Source of the DNA: Rhodoferax sp. TH121
GTDB lineage: Bacteria; Pseudomonadota; Gammaproteobacteria; Burkholderiales; Burkholderiaceae_C
Direction of reading: 5' to 3'
Assembly: GCF_002251855.1 (NCBI RefSeq)
Contig: NZ_NOXW01000017.1
Location: 25,294 to 89,293 of the forward strand
DNA length: 64,000 nt
Below the pieces are notes generated by a model. The model ran no database searches. It saw only the letters and a list, made by a program, of their open reading frames with translations, and was not told the origin of the DNA. Shown in pieces: positions 41,425-50,235 of this stretch; position 1 is the first letter of the stretch, and the number at the start of each line of letters is the position of its first letter. The translations under genes and the position numbers were made by a program.

Positions 41425-43284
41425 TTAGTACTGGTGGCCATGTTGGGTACGCCGTGTGTCGCCCTCCGGCAGGCCGGTGCGCGGGCCGCTGCCCACCAGC
41501 GGGCTGGCATGGCCAAAGGTGCTGCCAGAAGCTGCCGTGTCCATGCCATAGGTGCCTTGCCAGGTGGCCCATGACATGTCGCGCCCTGTGCACTCGGAGT
41601 CCTTGAAGGCCAAGGCGTGGCTCGACGCAATCAGGTTGCTGCCTGCGGCCAGGTTGGTGGTGAAGGTGGCGGGCACCGAAGCCTGGCAGGACAGCCCGTA
41701 GTAGGGGGCTACGCTCCCTGAGTCAATGATGTTGTGCGAGATGCGGGTTCCATAGCTGGTGCTGTTGAAAGGCCCCCAGCTGAAGGAGATGTGCTGTCCG
41801 GCCAAGGTGTTGTGGTGCACGTCCAAGTCGCGCATGTAGCAGCTGGCCTGGAAGCACTGGGTGCCCAGGTAGATGCCTGCATTCACCAGCAGGTTGTGGT
41901 GGATGTGCACCTTGTCGGCATTGGCCTGGCCGCTGATCTGGATGCCGTTGGACCGCGCGTTGCCGCTGGCAAACATGATGTAGTTCTCGCGGTAGGTGTT
42001 GTTCTGCGAATTGTCCTTGTCGTGGATGCCGCCGGTGGTTGCACCCAGGCGGATCTGGTTGTTTTCCACCAATGACTCTCCGGCGTCAAACAGTGTGAGG
42101 GCGTAGGCGCCAGAGCTTTTCATGCGGTAGGTGCCAAAGTCGTTGTCTTGCACCAGCAGCTTGTGGCGCCAGGTTGCGGCGGTATCGCCCCAGCCGTGGA
42201 TAAACGCAGGGTTTTCGCTGGGGTTATTGCCCTCTTCACCGTCCACAAACCGTACGTTGCGAATCACCAGGCCTGCCCGGCTCGGATCGCTGACGATGCC
42301 GTATTGGCGCGCATGCAGGATGTCCAGACCCTCGATGCGCGCCATGGGCAGGCTGGTGCTGTTGACGGTGATGTTGGCGCTGTAGTTCAGGTCCAGGCGG
42401 ACCACTTCGTCCGGGTAGGCCAGGAGTTGTTTGGCCCGGGTGTCCCGCAGGCTGATGGCCGCTGGCGTGTAGGTGCCTGCGCGCAGCATCAGCACCTGGG
42501 TGGCGCTGGATTGGGCTTGGGCATAGGCAATGCTGCGGTAGGGCAGTGCGCGGCTGCCGCGCCCGCTGCTGTCCTGGCCATCGGGGGCGACGAACAGAAA
42601 ACGCGCAGCAGACGATTCAATGGTGAAGCTCTGTTGCAGGGTCTTGCTTGGGCTGCCGCTGTCACTCGCTTCCAGGGTCAGCACATAGCTGCCCTCCACG
42701 GTGGGGGTAAAGCGCACCGTGCCCCGGCGGGCGTCCAGGCTGACGCCGGTTGTGGCCTGCGCCACGCCGTTCAGCGTCAGGCTGACCAGGCGAAAGGCAT
42801 AGGGAAATATGCCACCCACCATACCCGGGCGGCTTTCGTACGGAATCCCGGGATACGCTACGTCGCGCAGGCCAAAGCTGGCGCTCAGTGCGTTGTTGGG
42901 AAGCGTGGCCGGCAGGCTCAGTGCTGCTGCGGTGGCGTGGACGCAGCGCACAAACACGGGTGCCCCATCGGTGGGCACACTGGCGGGTGCCAGTTCGGAC
43001 ACGGCACAGTGTTGGTCCTTAGGCTGGGTGGCGATACGCAGGTTGAGCGGGCTACCGCCCGGGACTTGGTCAAAGGTATAGGGGCCGTTGAGCTCAACGG
43101 GGATGCGATGGGAGCCGTGGGCAAGCTCCAGCTCGGCACCCAAAGCCAGCCCTTGCACCCGGACCTGCAGGCTCGCCGCAGCGGAAGGGGCCGAGTCACC
43201 GCCACCACCGCACGCACTGAGCAGGCCCAGTGTGGCCACACCGCACCAGGCGAGCCGCTGTGTCCAGAACGGTATGCGGCTCAT
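41425..43284 (-). CDS. Secreted lipoprotein with right-handed beta-helix
   Basis: 619 residues. Signal peptide with lipobox LSAC (22-25) plus Gly4, a short beta domain, an Ig-like/putative-Ig segment near 150-225 (...VEGSYVLTLEASDSGSPSKTLQQSFTIES), then a parallel beta-helix from FLFVAPDGQDSSGRGSRALPYRSIAYA (DUF1565-like opening) with repeated N-I/V-x-G-x-x turns. Beta-helix proteins of this type are often pectate/alginate lyases or carbohydrate-binding surface proteins. It overlaps the upstream TPR gene by 4 nt and is followed by the lectin-like lipoprotein gene. Confidence 0.82.
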   Translation of the reverse strand: MSRIPFWTQRLAWCGVATLGLLSACGGGGDSAPSAAASLQVRVQGLALGAELELAHGSHRIPVELNGPYTFDQVPGGSPLNLRIATQPKDQHCAVSELAPASVPTDGAPVFVRCVHATAAALSLPATLPNNALSASFGLRDVAYPGIPYESRPGMVGGIFPYAFRLVSLTLNGVAQATTGVSLDARRGTVRFTPTVEGSYVLTLEASDSGSPSKTLQQSFTIESSAARFLFVAPDGQDSSGRGSRALPYRSIAYAQAQSSATQVLMLRAGTYTPAAISLRDTRAKQLLAYPDEVVRLDLNYSANITVNSTSLPMARIEGLDILHARQYGIVSDPSRAGLVIRNVRFVDGEEGNNPSENPAFIHGWGDTAATWRHKLLVQDNDFGTYRMKSSGAYALTLFDAGESLVENNQIRLGATTGGIHDKDNSQNNTYRENYIMFASGNARSNGIQISGQANADKVHIHHNLLVNAGIYLGTQCFQASCYMRDLDVHHNTLAGQHISFSWGPFNSTSYGTRISHNIIDSGSVAPYYGLSCQASVPATFTTNLAAGSNLIASSHALAFKDSECTGRDMSWATWQGTYGMDTAASGSTFGHASPLVGSGPRTGLPEGDTRRTQHGHQY

Positions 43285-44150
43285 GCCTGCCCCTCGTCGG
43301 CGGACCGCAAGCGGGCAATCAGCTCCTGTTGCGCCTGCAAGGCCGCTGCAATGAGGTCCGGGTCGTCCAGCGAACGCGCGCGTTGCACGCGCAAGTCAAA
43401 CCAGGTGCGTGCGCCCACGGGGTCGCCCTGTTCGCAGTCCAGCACGCCCAGCTGAAACAGGCAGTCGGCTTCGGTTTCGTAATCCTGCGCGCCCTGGGCC
43501 AGAGCCAGGCGGCGCTGCAGGTAGCGCTGGCTTTCGCCAAACTGCTGCAGTTCGTAGGTGTTTTGGGCAAGGTTGTTAAGCAGATTGCACAGCGCGTGCG
43601 TGTCGGACGCATAAAACAGCTTTGCGTCGTGCAGCAGGCGGGTATTGCAGGCCAGGGCCTCCGCGTGTTGCCCGGCCTCGTGCAAGAGGTAACCGAGTTT
43701 TTCGCGCAGTGCCAAGCCCTGCTCGTCGCTGAGCCACGGGCGGGGCTCGGTGGACAGTGCGGTTTGCAGATGGTGCAGCGCCAGCGCCGTTTCGCCTTCC
43801 TCATCGGCCGCACAGGCCATGCGGTAGTGCAAGTAGAAACAGGATTCCGCGTCCATAAAGGCTTGGCTGTTGTGGACATGGAGCGCCAATGCACCGTAGT
43901 GCAGCACCGACTCACTGTCCCCACGCTTGGTTTGCAGGCGGGTGAAGGTCTCGAACAGCCAGCCGCGCTGCGGCGAGTGCGCGGGCAGGCCCAGTGCTTG
44001 GGCCTCCAGCGCCTGCAACTCCTGGTACATGGCCGACCCCGAAAACAGGCGCCCTTCCTCCAGCAGGGTGGCGCGCAGGTCCGCCAGGGCGGCGTCGAAG
44101 TCTTGCTGGCGTGGCACAGGGGCCGAGAAGAGTTTGCGGAGAAACTGCAT
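43281..44150 (-). CDS. TPR-like repeat protein (cytoplasmic)
   Basis: 289 residues, almost entirely helical with repeating 30-40-residue units (for example ESVLHYGALALHVHNSQAFMDAESCFYLHYRMACAADEEGETALALHHLQTAL) that resemble degenerate tetratricopeptide repeats. No signal peptide or enzyme motif. I use the ATG at 44150 (MQFLRKLF). Its stop overlaps the start of the beta-helix lipoprotein gene, so the products are made together; it may bind a partner or regulate the secreted pair. Function unknown. Confidence 0.7.
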   Translation of the reverse strand: MQFLRKLFSAPVPRQQDFDAALADLRATLLEEGRLFSGSAMYQELQALEAQALGLPAHSPQRGWLFETFTRLQTKRGDSESVLHYGALALHVHNSQAFMDAESCFYLHYRMACAADEEGETALALHHLQTALSTEPRPWLSDEQGLALREKLGYLLHEAGQHAEALACNTRLLHDAKLFYASDTHALCNLLNNLAQNTYELQQFGESQRYLQRRLALAQGAQDYETEADCLFQLGVLDCEQGDPVGARTWFDLRVQRARSLDDPDLIAAALQAQQELIARLRSADEGQA

Positions 44151-44165
44151 GTTTTTGAGTCTTTT

Positions 44166-44216
44166 AGGCCTCAAGGCCTTATGAAATGTGCGCGAGCAGC
44201 TATACATTGAGGAGCG
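44166..44216 (+). repeat. Dispersed intergenic repeat, copy 8
   Basis: AGGCCTCAAGGCCTTATG, then AAATGTGCGCGAGCAGCTAT and a right arm that has partly lost the hairpin. It lies upstream of the TPR gene. Confidence 0.75.
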
Positions 44217-44305
44217 GTTTGGGGTGGCTGCAGACCCTTTGGCAGTGTGTCCCAAGCGCACCGGCTTTGGCTTGAATCCATGCGACAAACCGCCTTCGCG
44301 GGGGC

Positions 44306-45154
44306 TCAGGCCGCTTCGGGAAGCAGTCCACCCCGTGCGGCCTGGCGCAACAGGCTAGGCGCCATGCCGCAAGCCGCGCCAAACGCCCGGCTCATGTGGG
44401 ACAGGTCGGAGAAGCCAGTCTGGTGTGCAACCTCGGTGAGGCTGCGTGTGCCACGCACGCCGTGTGTGGCGCTCAGCAGGCGCACGGTTTGGCGCACGGC
44501 TTCGGCGGTGAGGCCTTCTTCGCGCAGGCGGCGTTCGAGGGTGCGGTGGTGGCAGCCCAATTGGCGCGCTGCCAGGGGGATAGGAATCGGCCCCTGGGCC
44601 TCAAACACGCCAGCCAACTGCGCGGCGGCGAGCCGCTCTACGCCCAAGACCCTGGCCAGGCTTGAGAGAGGGCGTAAACCCGCAGGCGCCATGCCCATGG
44701 CGTTTTTCCGCGTCTGGGCCAGCAAGGTTTCCATGGTGCTCACCACCCCGGCGCGGCACAGGGCAGGATCGGTATCGCTGGCCAGCAGCTCGCGGTGTAC
44801 TTGCAGTTGCTGGTGGGCGGCGGGGGGCAGGGCAATGGTGGTGCGCACCCCGACCTGCGCTGAGCGGGTATAGGCATTGAGCGCCCAGGCCGTATTGGCC
44901 GGCAGGGTGAGCTGCCCCATAGTCTGCACAACCGGGTTGAGGTCTGTGGCCAGCCAATCCTCTACCCAGCGCTGTACCGCGCTTTCGCCGGTACGCCTGC
45001 GCTTGGCCTCGGCGCCTGCCATCAGGTAGCGGCTGTAAGGCAAGTGGCCGTCCAAGCAGTGGCTGACTGCCGCCGCAAACCGGCGTACCGGCGTCCAGCC
45101 TGCGCGCGCTTCAAGTGCGTGCACGACGACGTGGTAGGCCAGGCGGGTGCTCAT
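44306..45154 (-). CDS. AraC family transcriptional regulator (arginine-rich type)
   Basis: 282 residues. The N-terminal ~190 residues match the AraC_binding-type domain seen in OruR/ArgR-like AraC regulators. The C-terminal helix-turn-helix is LAARQLGCHHRTLERRLREEGLT with the second signature around LTEVAHQTGFSDLSHMSRAFGAACG. It lies upstream of, and on the opposite strand to, the first chemoreceptor gene, but the target is not evident. Confidence 0.87.
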   Translation of the reverse strand: MSTRLAYHVVVHALEARAGWTPVRRFAAAVSHCLDGHLPYSRYLMAGAEAKRRRTGESAVQRWVEDWLATDLNPVVQTMGQLTLPANTAWALNAYTRSAQVGVRTTIALPPAAHQQLQVHRELLASDTDPALCRAGVVSTMETLLAQTRKNAMGMAPAGLRPLSSLARVLGVERLAAAQLAGVFEAQGPIPIPLAARQLGCHHRTLERRLREEGLTAEAVRQTVRLLSATHGVRGTRSLTEVAHQTGFSDLSHMSRAFGAACGMAPSLLRQAARGGLLPEAA

Positions 45155-45344
45155 GGTAAGGGGCAGCGGTGTTTGGCTTGGGTCAATGAAAGCAGCAATC
45201 TAAGCCGAAATCGGTTTCATGGCGCTTTTCTTCCCTTGCCACCACGTAACAAGCTGTAAGCTCGTGGCGCCTTGTACTCACTCCCAGACTCTGAAAGAAT
45301 GCCCCGTAGCCCCGGCTGCCTGGGCCTTGATAAGGAAGACAACC

Positions 45345-46922
45345 ATGAACACCATGTCCTTGATGCGCCTTTTCACGATTCGCATGCGCATGCTCGGAGC
45401 CATCGCCATGGTGCTGGCGCTGCTGGGCATTGTGGGCGCTGGAGGTTTGTGGGGCATGGCACAAATCCAGGCCCAGAGCGACGCCTTTCTGGAAAATTCC
45501 TTTGCCGAGGTCCAGCACCTCACGCAGCTCCGTTCTGCACTGAGTGCGGTGCGCATGGCCGAAAAGGACATGATCATTGAGTACGAGCGCACCAATGAGG
45601 TGGAAAAAGCCTACGCCCGCTGGAAAGCGGCCCTGGACCAGACCAACAAGGTGGCTGCCGAGTTTTTGGTGGGCGAGGACGACCCCGACAATGTGATCAT
45701 CCGCGCCATGGAGGGCAACCTCAAAACCTATGCGCAGCAGTTTGAGCCCGTGGCGAACCAGCTCAAAAGCAGCGGCTACGAATCGGCCACCACCGCCAAC
45801 CGCATGAGCCAGAAGGCGCTGGCCGAGGTGGACAAGGTGGAACAACAGCTCAAGGAGCTGGACGTGGTGCTGAAAACCGAAGCTGAGGGTGCCATTGCCG
45901 AGCAAAAATCTGTGGGCAATATCATTAAGTGGGTGTTCATTGGTGCACTGGTGGTGGCCACGCTGGTCGTCGTGCCGCTGACCATTTTGAACATGAACTC
46001 GATTTGTAAACCGCTGGAACAGGCCCGCCAGCTGGCGCAAGCGATTGCGGGGGGCGACTTGTCGCAGCGTGTGGAGGTGAGCGGCAAAGACGAAGTGGCC
46101 GATCTGCAACGCACCCAACAGGCGATGCAGGAGGGCCTGAGCGCCCTGGTGTCGCAGGTGCGCAATGCCAGCGAAAGTGTGGCTCTGGCCAGCCAGGAAA
46201 TTGCGTCTGGCAACCAAGACCTGTCCATGCGCACCGAGAAGTCGGCCAGCAGCGTGCAAGACACGGTCACGTCCCTCTCCGACCTCACCACCAATGTGCA
46301 ACAGACGGCCCAGTCGGCCCAGGTCGCGCGGGAGTTGTCAGGCTCTGCCTCCACCCTGGCCGTGCGTGGTGGCCAGGTGGTCACCCAAGCGGTGGGCAGC
46401 ATGCACGAGATCGCTGCTTCCAGTAGCAAGATCAGCGACATCATCGGCCTGATTGACTCTATCGCCTTTCAGACCAACATCCTGGCGCTCAACGCCGCGG
46501 TGGAAGCCGCGCGCGCGGGAGAGCAGGGCCGCGGCTTTGCCGTGGTGGCCTCGGAGGTGCGCAGCCTGGCCAAGCGCTCTGCCGATGCCGCACAGGAGAT
46601 CAAGGTGCTGGTGGGCAGCAGTGTGAGCGCCGTGAACGGTGGCGTGAAGCTGGTGGAAGAAGCGGGCGCTGCCATGCAGGAGATGGTGGTGGGCGTGCAG
46701 CGTGTGGGGGACATCATTGGTGAAATCACCACCGCATCGGCCGAGCAGTCCAGCGGCATCGCCCAGGTCAATGCCTCGGTCGGCCAGATCGACCAGGCCA
46801 CCCAGCAAAATGCAGCGCTGGTCGAGCAGTCCGCTGCAGCAGCCGAATCCTTGCGCGAACAGGCCGAGCGCCTGGCCCAGGTGGTACGCCAGTTCCGCCT
46901 GCAAGACCGCGCGCTGGCCTGA
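45345..46922 (+). CDS. Methyl-accepting chemotaxis protein
   Basis: 525 residues. Two membrane helices (about 10-32 and 190-212), a periplasmic four-helix-bundle sensor between them, a HAMP domain and the cytoplasmic signalling hairpin whose tip [30 protein letters not shown] is unmistakable. No C-terminal CheR-binding pentapeptide is visible, so adaptation may rely on other receptors. AAGGAAG precedes the ATG at 45345. The ligand is unknown. Confidence 0.95.
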   Translation: MNTMSLMRLFTIRMRMLGAIAMVLALLGIVGAGGLWGMAQIQAQSDAFLENSFAEVQHLTQLRSALSAVRMAEKDMIIEYERTNEVEKAYARWKAALDQTNKVAAEFLVGEDDPDNVIIRAMEGNLKTYAQQFEPVANQLKSSGYESATTANRMSQKALAEVDKVEQQLKELDVVLKTEAEGAIAEQKSVGNIIKWVFIGALVVATLVVVPLTILNMNSICKPLEQARQLAQAIAGGDLSQRVEVSGKDEVADLQRTQQAMQEGLSALVSQVRNASESVALASQEIASGNQDLSMRTEKSASSVQDTVTSLSDLTTNVQQTAQSAQVARELSGSASTLAVRGGQVVTQAVGSMHEIAASSSKISDIIGLIDSIAFQTNILALNAAVEAARAGEQGRGFAVVASEVRSLAKRSADAAQEIKVLVGSSVSAVNGGVKLVEEAGAAMQEMVVGVQRVGDIIGEITTASAEQSSGIAQVNASVGQIDQATQQNAALVEQSAAAAESLREQAERLAQVVRQFRLQDRALA

Positions 46923-46957
46923 TCCAGCGTCTGTTGAACGCCCACGGCGGCCCCGGC

Positions 46958-48133
46958 ATGCGGCAGACCTGGGTGCTGGCGCTGGCCTTGTCTCTGGGCG
47001 CCGCAGTTTCTTTGGGCATCACCCGTTTCGCCTATGGTCTGCTTCTGCCGGCCATGCGCACCGACCTGGGTTGGAGCTACACCCTGGCGGGCGCCATGAA
47101 TACGGCCAACGCCTTGGGCTACTTTTTGGGGGCCCTGGCTACGCCTTGGCTCATGCGCCGTCTGGGACCGTCTACCCTCTTGTGGGGTGGTGCGCTGCTG
47201 GCCAGTGCCTTTATGGGGCTGAGTGGCTTCTTCATTGATGCGTCGCCTTTGCTGCTGCAGCGCCTGCTGGCGGGTGTGGCCAGCGCGCTGGTGTTTATTG
47301 CGGGGGGCTTGTTGGCCGCCCGTTTGGGAGCCCGGCATCCGCAGCACAGCGGTTTGTTGCTGGGTATGTATTACGGCGGCACGGGCCTGGGTATCGTGCT
47401 CTCTGCCCTGCTGGTGCCCTGGTTGCTGGAGGCCACGCAAACCCAGGCCCACGGGTGGCGTTGGGCTTGGTGGGTGTTGGCGCTCGCTTGTGCAGCTGCC
47501 AGTGCCGTGCTGGTATGGCCGGCACGTGTGATGGCGCGCTGGGAGGCTCCCGCTGCCGTTCCTGGGGCCGCTGCCCTGACGTTTCGTTGGCGCCAATTTG
47601 CCTTCGGCTTGGCTGGCTACACCCTGTTTGGCGTGGGCTACATCGGCTATATGACCTTTGTGGTGGCCCTGCTGCGTGCGCAGGGCAGCAGCGCGCTGGC
47701 GGTCACGGTGTTTTATGCCTTGTTGGGGCTGGCGGTGGTGGCGTCGGGTCGCATTTGGGCGGGGCTGCTGGACCGCCACAAGAACGGCAGGGCGTTGGCC
47801 ATGCTCAACGCCCTGCTGGGCGTGGCTACGGTGTTGCCCGCGCTAACACATTGGTGGCCCATGGTGTTGACCTCGGGCCTGCTCTTTGGGGCGGTTTTCT
47901 TGTCCGTGGTCGCATCCACCACGGCCTTGGTGCGGCACAACCTGCCCCCTGCGGCGTGGGCTGCGGGGATCAGCGCCTTCACCACCGTGTTTGCGGCGGG
48001 GCAGATCGTGGGCCCTACCGTGGTCGGATGGATTGCCGATGGCCCCGGTGGGCTGGCGCGTGGCCTCGTGTTTTCTGCGGTGGCATTGTGGCTGGGGGCT
48101 GCGCTGGCCACCCGCCAAAAGGCATTGGTTTAG
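46958..48133 (+). CDS. MFS transporter, YbfB/YjiJ family
   Basis: 391 residues with about 12 membrane helices. The N-terminal sequence GITRFAYGLLLPAMRTDLGWSYTLAGAMNTANALGYFLGAL is typical of the YbfB/YjiJ subfamily. Function of that subfamily is unknown; it presumably exports or imports a small molecule. I use the ATG at 46958; a TTG at 46934 is in frame. It is 35 nt after the chemoreceptor gene and overlaps the converging amidotransferase gene by 4 nt. Confidence 0.9.
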   Translation: MRQTWVLALALSLGAAVSLGITRFAYGLLLPAMRTDLGWSYTLAGAMNTANALGYFLGALATPWLMRRLGPSTLLWGGALLASAFMGLSGFFIDASPLLLQRLLAGVASALVFIAGGLLAARLGARHPQHSGLLLGMYYGGTGLGIVLSALLVPWLLEATQTQAHGWRWAWWVLALACAAASAVLVWPARVMARWEAPAAVPGAAALTFRWRQFAFGLAGYTLFGVGYIGYMTFVVALLRAQGSSALAVTVFYALLGLAVVASGRIWAGLLDRHKNGRALAMLNALLGVATVLPALTHWWPMVLTSGLLFGAVFLSVVASTTALVRHNLPPAAWAAGISAFTTVFAAGQIVGPTVVGWIADGPGGLARGLVFSAVALWLGAALATRQKALV

Positions 48134-48852
48134 GCCGCGGCCCCGGCGCGCCCTTCCACAAACGCCACCATTACGCGGGCAAAGTCGGTTCCCTCGTGGC
48201 CCTGCGCCAGGCTATTGATACTGGCGATGTAGTGTTCGTCGCCCAGCAAGGCACGGCGCTTGTTGAGCAGGTGGGCGCTGTAGTCTTCCACAAATTCAGG
48301 GTGTGGCTGGATGCACAGCACCTCCTGGCCTCTGGCGTAAGCAGCAATCGGGCAGCGGTCGCTGCTGGCCAGCAGTGTGGTGCCAGCGGGAAGCTCCAGC
48401 ACCTGGTCCTGGTGGCTGGCCAGCAAGGCAAAGCTCTCGCGTTCGCCTTCGGGCAGCAGGTCTTGGGCGTGCCAGGCATAGGTGTTGCGCCCCGTGACCC
48501 AGCCTTGCGGTGCGCGGCCCACCTTGGCGCCCATACATAGTGCGATGAGCTGGTGGCCAAAACACACACCCAGCAATTTGGTGTCGGTGTCCAGCAACTC
48601 GGTCACGCGCCGGCGCAGTTCCACCACCCAGGGTTCGTCCGAAAAAGAATCGGCCTTGCTGCCGGTGAGCAGCACGGCGTCGTAGTCGGCAAAGGAATCC
48701 GGGTATTCACCCAGCGGCGTGCTGAAGCGCTCCATGGTCCAGTCGGTGGCACCAGCGTCGCGCAGTACACGTTCCATCATGGCGGCGTAGTTGCCGTAAG
48801 TGGGCACCAGGGCCGGGTCAATCGAGTCGTTGTCCAGAATGCAGAGTTTCAT
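48130..48852 (-). CDS. Class I glutamine amidotransferase (GMP synthase-like)
   Basis: 240 residues. Single GATase1 domain with the nucleophile Cys in GVCFGHQLIA, and the catalytic His-Glu pair in QPHPEF. Stand-alone proteins of this type hydrolyse glutamine or gamma-glutamyl amides; the acceptor domain is absent, so it may act on a gamma-glutamyl compound such as gamma-glutamyl polyamine. The start at 48852 (MKLCILDND) follows the fold. Convergent with the MFS gene, overlapping by 4 nt. Confidence 0.9.
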   Translation of the reverse strand: MKLCILDNDSIDPALVPTYGNYAAMMERVLRDAGATDWTMERFSTPLGEYPDSFADYDAVLLTGSKADSFSDEPWVVELRRRVTELLDTDTKLLGVCFGHQLIALCMGAKVGRAPQGWVTGRNTYAWHAQDLLPEGERESFALLASHQDQVLELPAGTTLLASSDRCPIAAYARGQEVLCIQPHPEFVEDYSAHLLNKRRALLGDEHYIASINSLAQGHEGTDFARVMVAFVEGRAGAAA

Positions 48853-49128
48853 GGTCCCAATTTTCGCAGTTTCGCCCTGAAAACCACAGCCAACAGGGTC
48901 TTTGCGGCCCAAATAGGGCCTGATTTGGCGTGCCGTGCTACATTAGGCAGTCGCCCAACAGGCGATTGGCCGTGTTCTGGTAGGCATACCGCAACACATC
49001 CACCCCCGGCAGTGGGGTTGCCAATCCAGCCCAAATGTCAGCGACCTGCAAACGCCCTCTCACGGCATCGCAGCTTTTCTCTTTTGAGCACTTAGCCTCT
49101 GCCGTGGCCGGTGCGCTTGTACTTTTTA

Positions 49129-49380
49129 ATGATTCAGAACCACAACAAGATCGCTTCTTCGCATCCCGTTACCATCGGCAAATACCGCATTGCCGCTTGC
49201 TCCAAGCCGCTCCTTAGCGGCCGTTTTGGCGCACAAGTATCCATTGCCAGCGGACGCGGCAGCGCGTCAACCGACCGTGTCATGAGTTTTCATGACGATT
49301 TTTCCACGCCTGACGCAGCGGCCCGTTACGCCATTGCGCAAGGCATCCACTGGGTGCACAGTGCTATCCGCACCCAGTAA
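49129..49380 (+). CDS. Conserved-looking small protein upstream of infA
   Basis: 83 residues, no signal peptide, no family I recognise. It contains [40 protein letters not shown] and [19 protein letters not shown]. The long, T-rich leader region before it and its position 23 nt before the IF-1 gene suggest co-transcription with infA and perhaps a cold-shock-type 5' leader. Real gene likely; function unknown. Confidence 0.6.
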   Translation: MIQNHNKIASSHPVTIGKYRIAACSKPLLSGRFGAQVSIASGRGSASTDRVMSFHDDFSTPDAAARYAIAQGIHWVHSAIRTQ

Positions 49381-49403
49381 GCTACTGCATAAAGGAAACC
49401 ACC

Positions 49404-49652
49404 ATGGCCAAAGAAGACCTGATTGAGATGATGGGCGTTGTCAACGAAGTGTTGCCTGACACCCGTTTTCGCGTGACCTTGGATAACGGTCACCAGTTGA
49501 TTGCCTACTCCGCTGGCAAGATGCGTAAGAACCACATTCGCATCTTGGCCGGTGACCGTGTGTCGCTGGAGCTCTCGCCTTACGACCTGAGCAAGGGCCG
49601 CATCAACTTCCGCCACATCGAGGGCCGCGGCCCCATGACCCCACGCCGTTAA
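49404..49652 (+). CDS. infA: Translation initiation factor IF-1 (stand-alone long paralogue)
   Basis: 82 residues. The OB fold [11 protein letters not shown]...[16 protein letters not shown]...[11 protein letters not shown] is clear IF-1. It is ten residues longer than the E. coli protein, ending [12 protein letters not shown], and it is not in the ribosomal spc operon but alone after a small unknown gene. Burkholderiales often carry two IF-1 genes; this is likely the second, perhaps stress- or cold-related. AAAGGAAACC precedes the ATG. Confidence 0.94.
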   Translation: MAKEDLIEMMGVVNEVLPDTRFRVTLDNGHQLIAYSAGKMRKNHIRILAGDRVSLELSPYDLSKGRINFRHIEGRGPMTPRR

Positions 49653-49662
49653 GACGGCGCTG

Positions 49663-49681
49663 CCGGGGTCTTGCGCCCCGG
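49663..49681 (+). terminator. GC-rich hairpin after infA
   Basis: Stem CCGGGG/CCCCGG with a 7-nt loop, but no T-run follows, so it may be a weak or factor-assisted terminator, or an mRNA 3' stabiliser. Confidence 0.35.
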
Positions 49682-49698
49682 TGTGATGGAGAGATGCT

Positions 49699-50160
49699 TT
49701 ATCGACCGGCCGCCAACCGGTCCAGCTGGGGCTTGATGACAAAGCCCATGCACAGGCTCACGCATAGGCCCACAGGCAGGGACTTGACGAAGGCGGCTCC
49801 CCAAGCGATGGCAAAACCCGGCGCGAAGCCCCGGTTGCTCAGGGTGACCACGCTGGCAAGCAGCAACTCCATCATGCAGGCGGTGCAAGCCGCCAAGATC
49901 AGTTTGCGCGCCAGGGCGCTACGCCCAGCAAACACCTGCTGAACTTTGCGGTCCAGCACCGCCATGAAGGCAAAGGCCACCAGCATCACTGGTAGCGCCG
50001 ATACAAATCCCCGCAACCACCGCGCCGTGAAGTCGGCGGTAAACCCGATATTGATCCAGGTGATCACACCGCTGAGCAGCAGCCCGATGGTGGGCAGGAT
50101 AAGCAACGGCGGGACGATGGCGCGCAAGCGCATAGGGCGGGATGGGGTTGCAGAGGGCAT
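49699..50160 (-). CDS. DUF2798 membrane protein (duplicated domain)
   Basis: 153 residues, four hydrophobic helices, apparently two DUF2798 units (about 15-75 and 85-150) with similar SALPVMLVAFAF / KSLPVGLCVSLCM segments. Function unknown. I place the start at 50160 (MPSATPSRPMRLR). It is divergent from a MarR gene and the shared gap holds two operator-like palindromes, so it is probably the regulator's main target. Confidence 0.82.
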   Translation of the reverse strand: MPSATPSRPMRLRAIVPPLLILPTIGLLLSGVITWINIGFTADFTARWLRGFVSALPVMLVAFAFMAVLDRKVQQVFAGRSALARKLILAACTACMMELLLASVVTLSNRGFAPGFAIAWGAAFVKSLPVGLCVSLCMGFVIKPQLDRLAAGR

Positions 50161-50169
50161 GTCGTTGGA

Positions 50170-50235
50170 ATGGCATTTGGTTGATAATGTCAACCAATGT
50201 AATCGATAAAGTTGACATAGTCAACCAAATGCCAT
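50170..50235. promoter_or_regulatory. Large operator dyad between DUF2798 and MarR genes
   Basis: 25-nt arms at 50170-50194 and 50211-50235 are inverted copies of each other with only two mismatches, separated by 16 nt. Each arm contains a smaller palindrome: GGTTGATAATGTCAACC (50179-50195) and GTTGACATAGTCAAC (50211-50225). Typical of a MarR regulator binding two sites and controlling both genes. Confidence 0.8.

Noticed and set aside
45184..45211. Possible FliA (sigma-28) promoter before the chemoreceptor gene (TGAAAG...GCCGAAAT)
   Set aside because: Spacing between the boxes is 2-3 nt too short and the -10 differs from GCCGATAA in two places.
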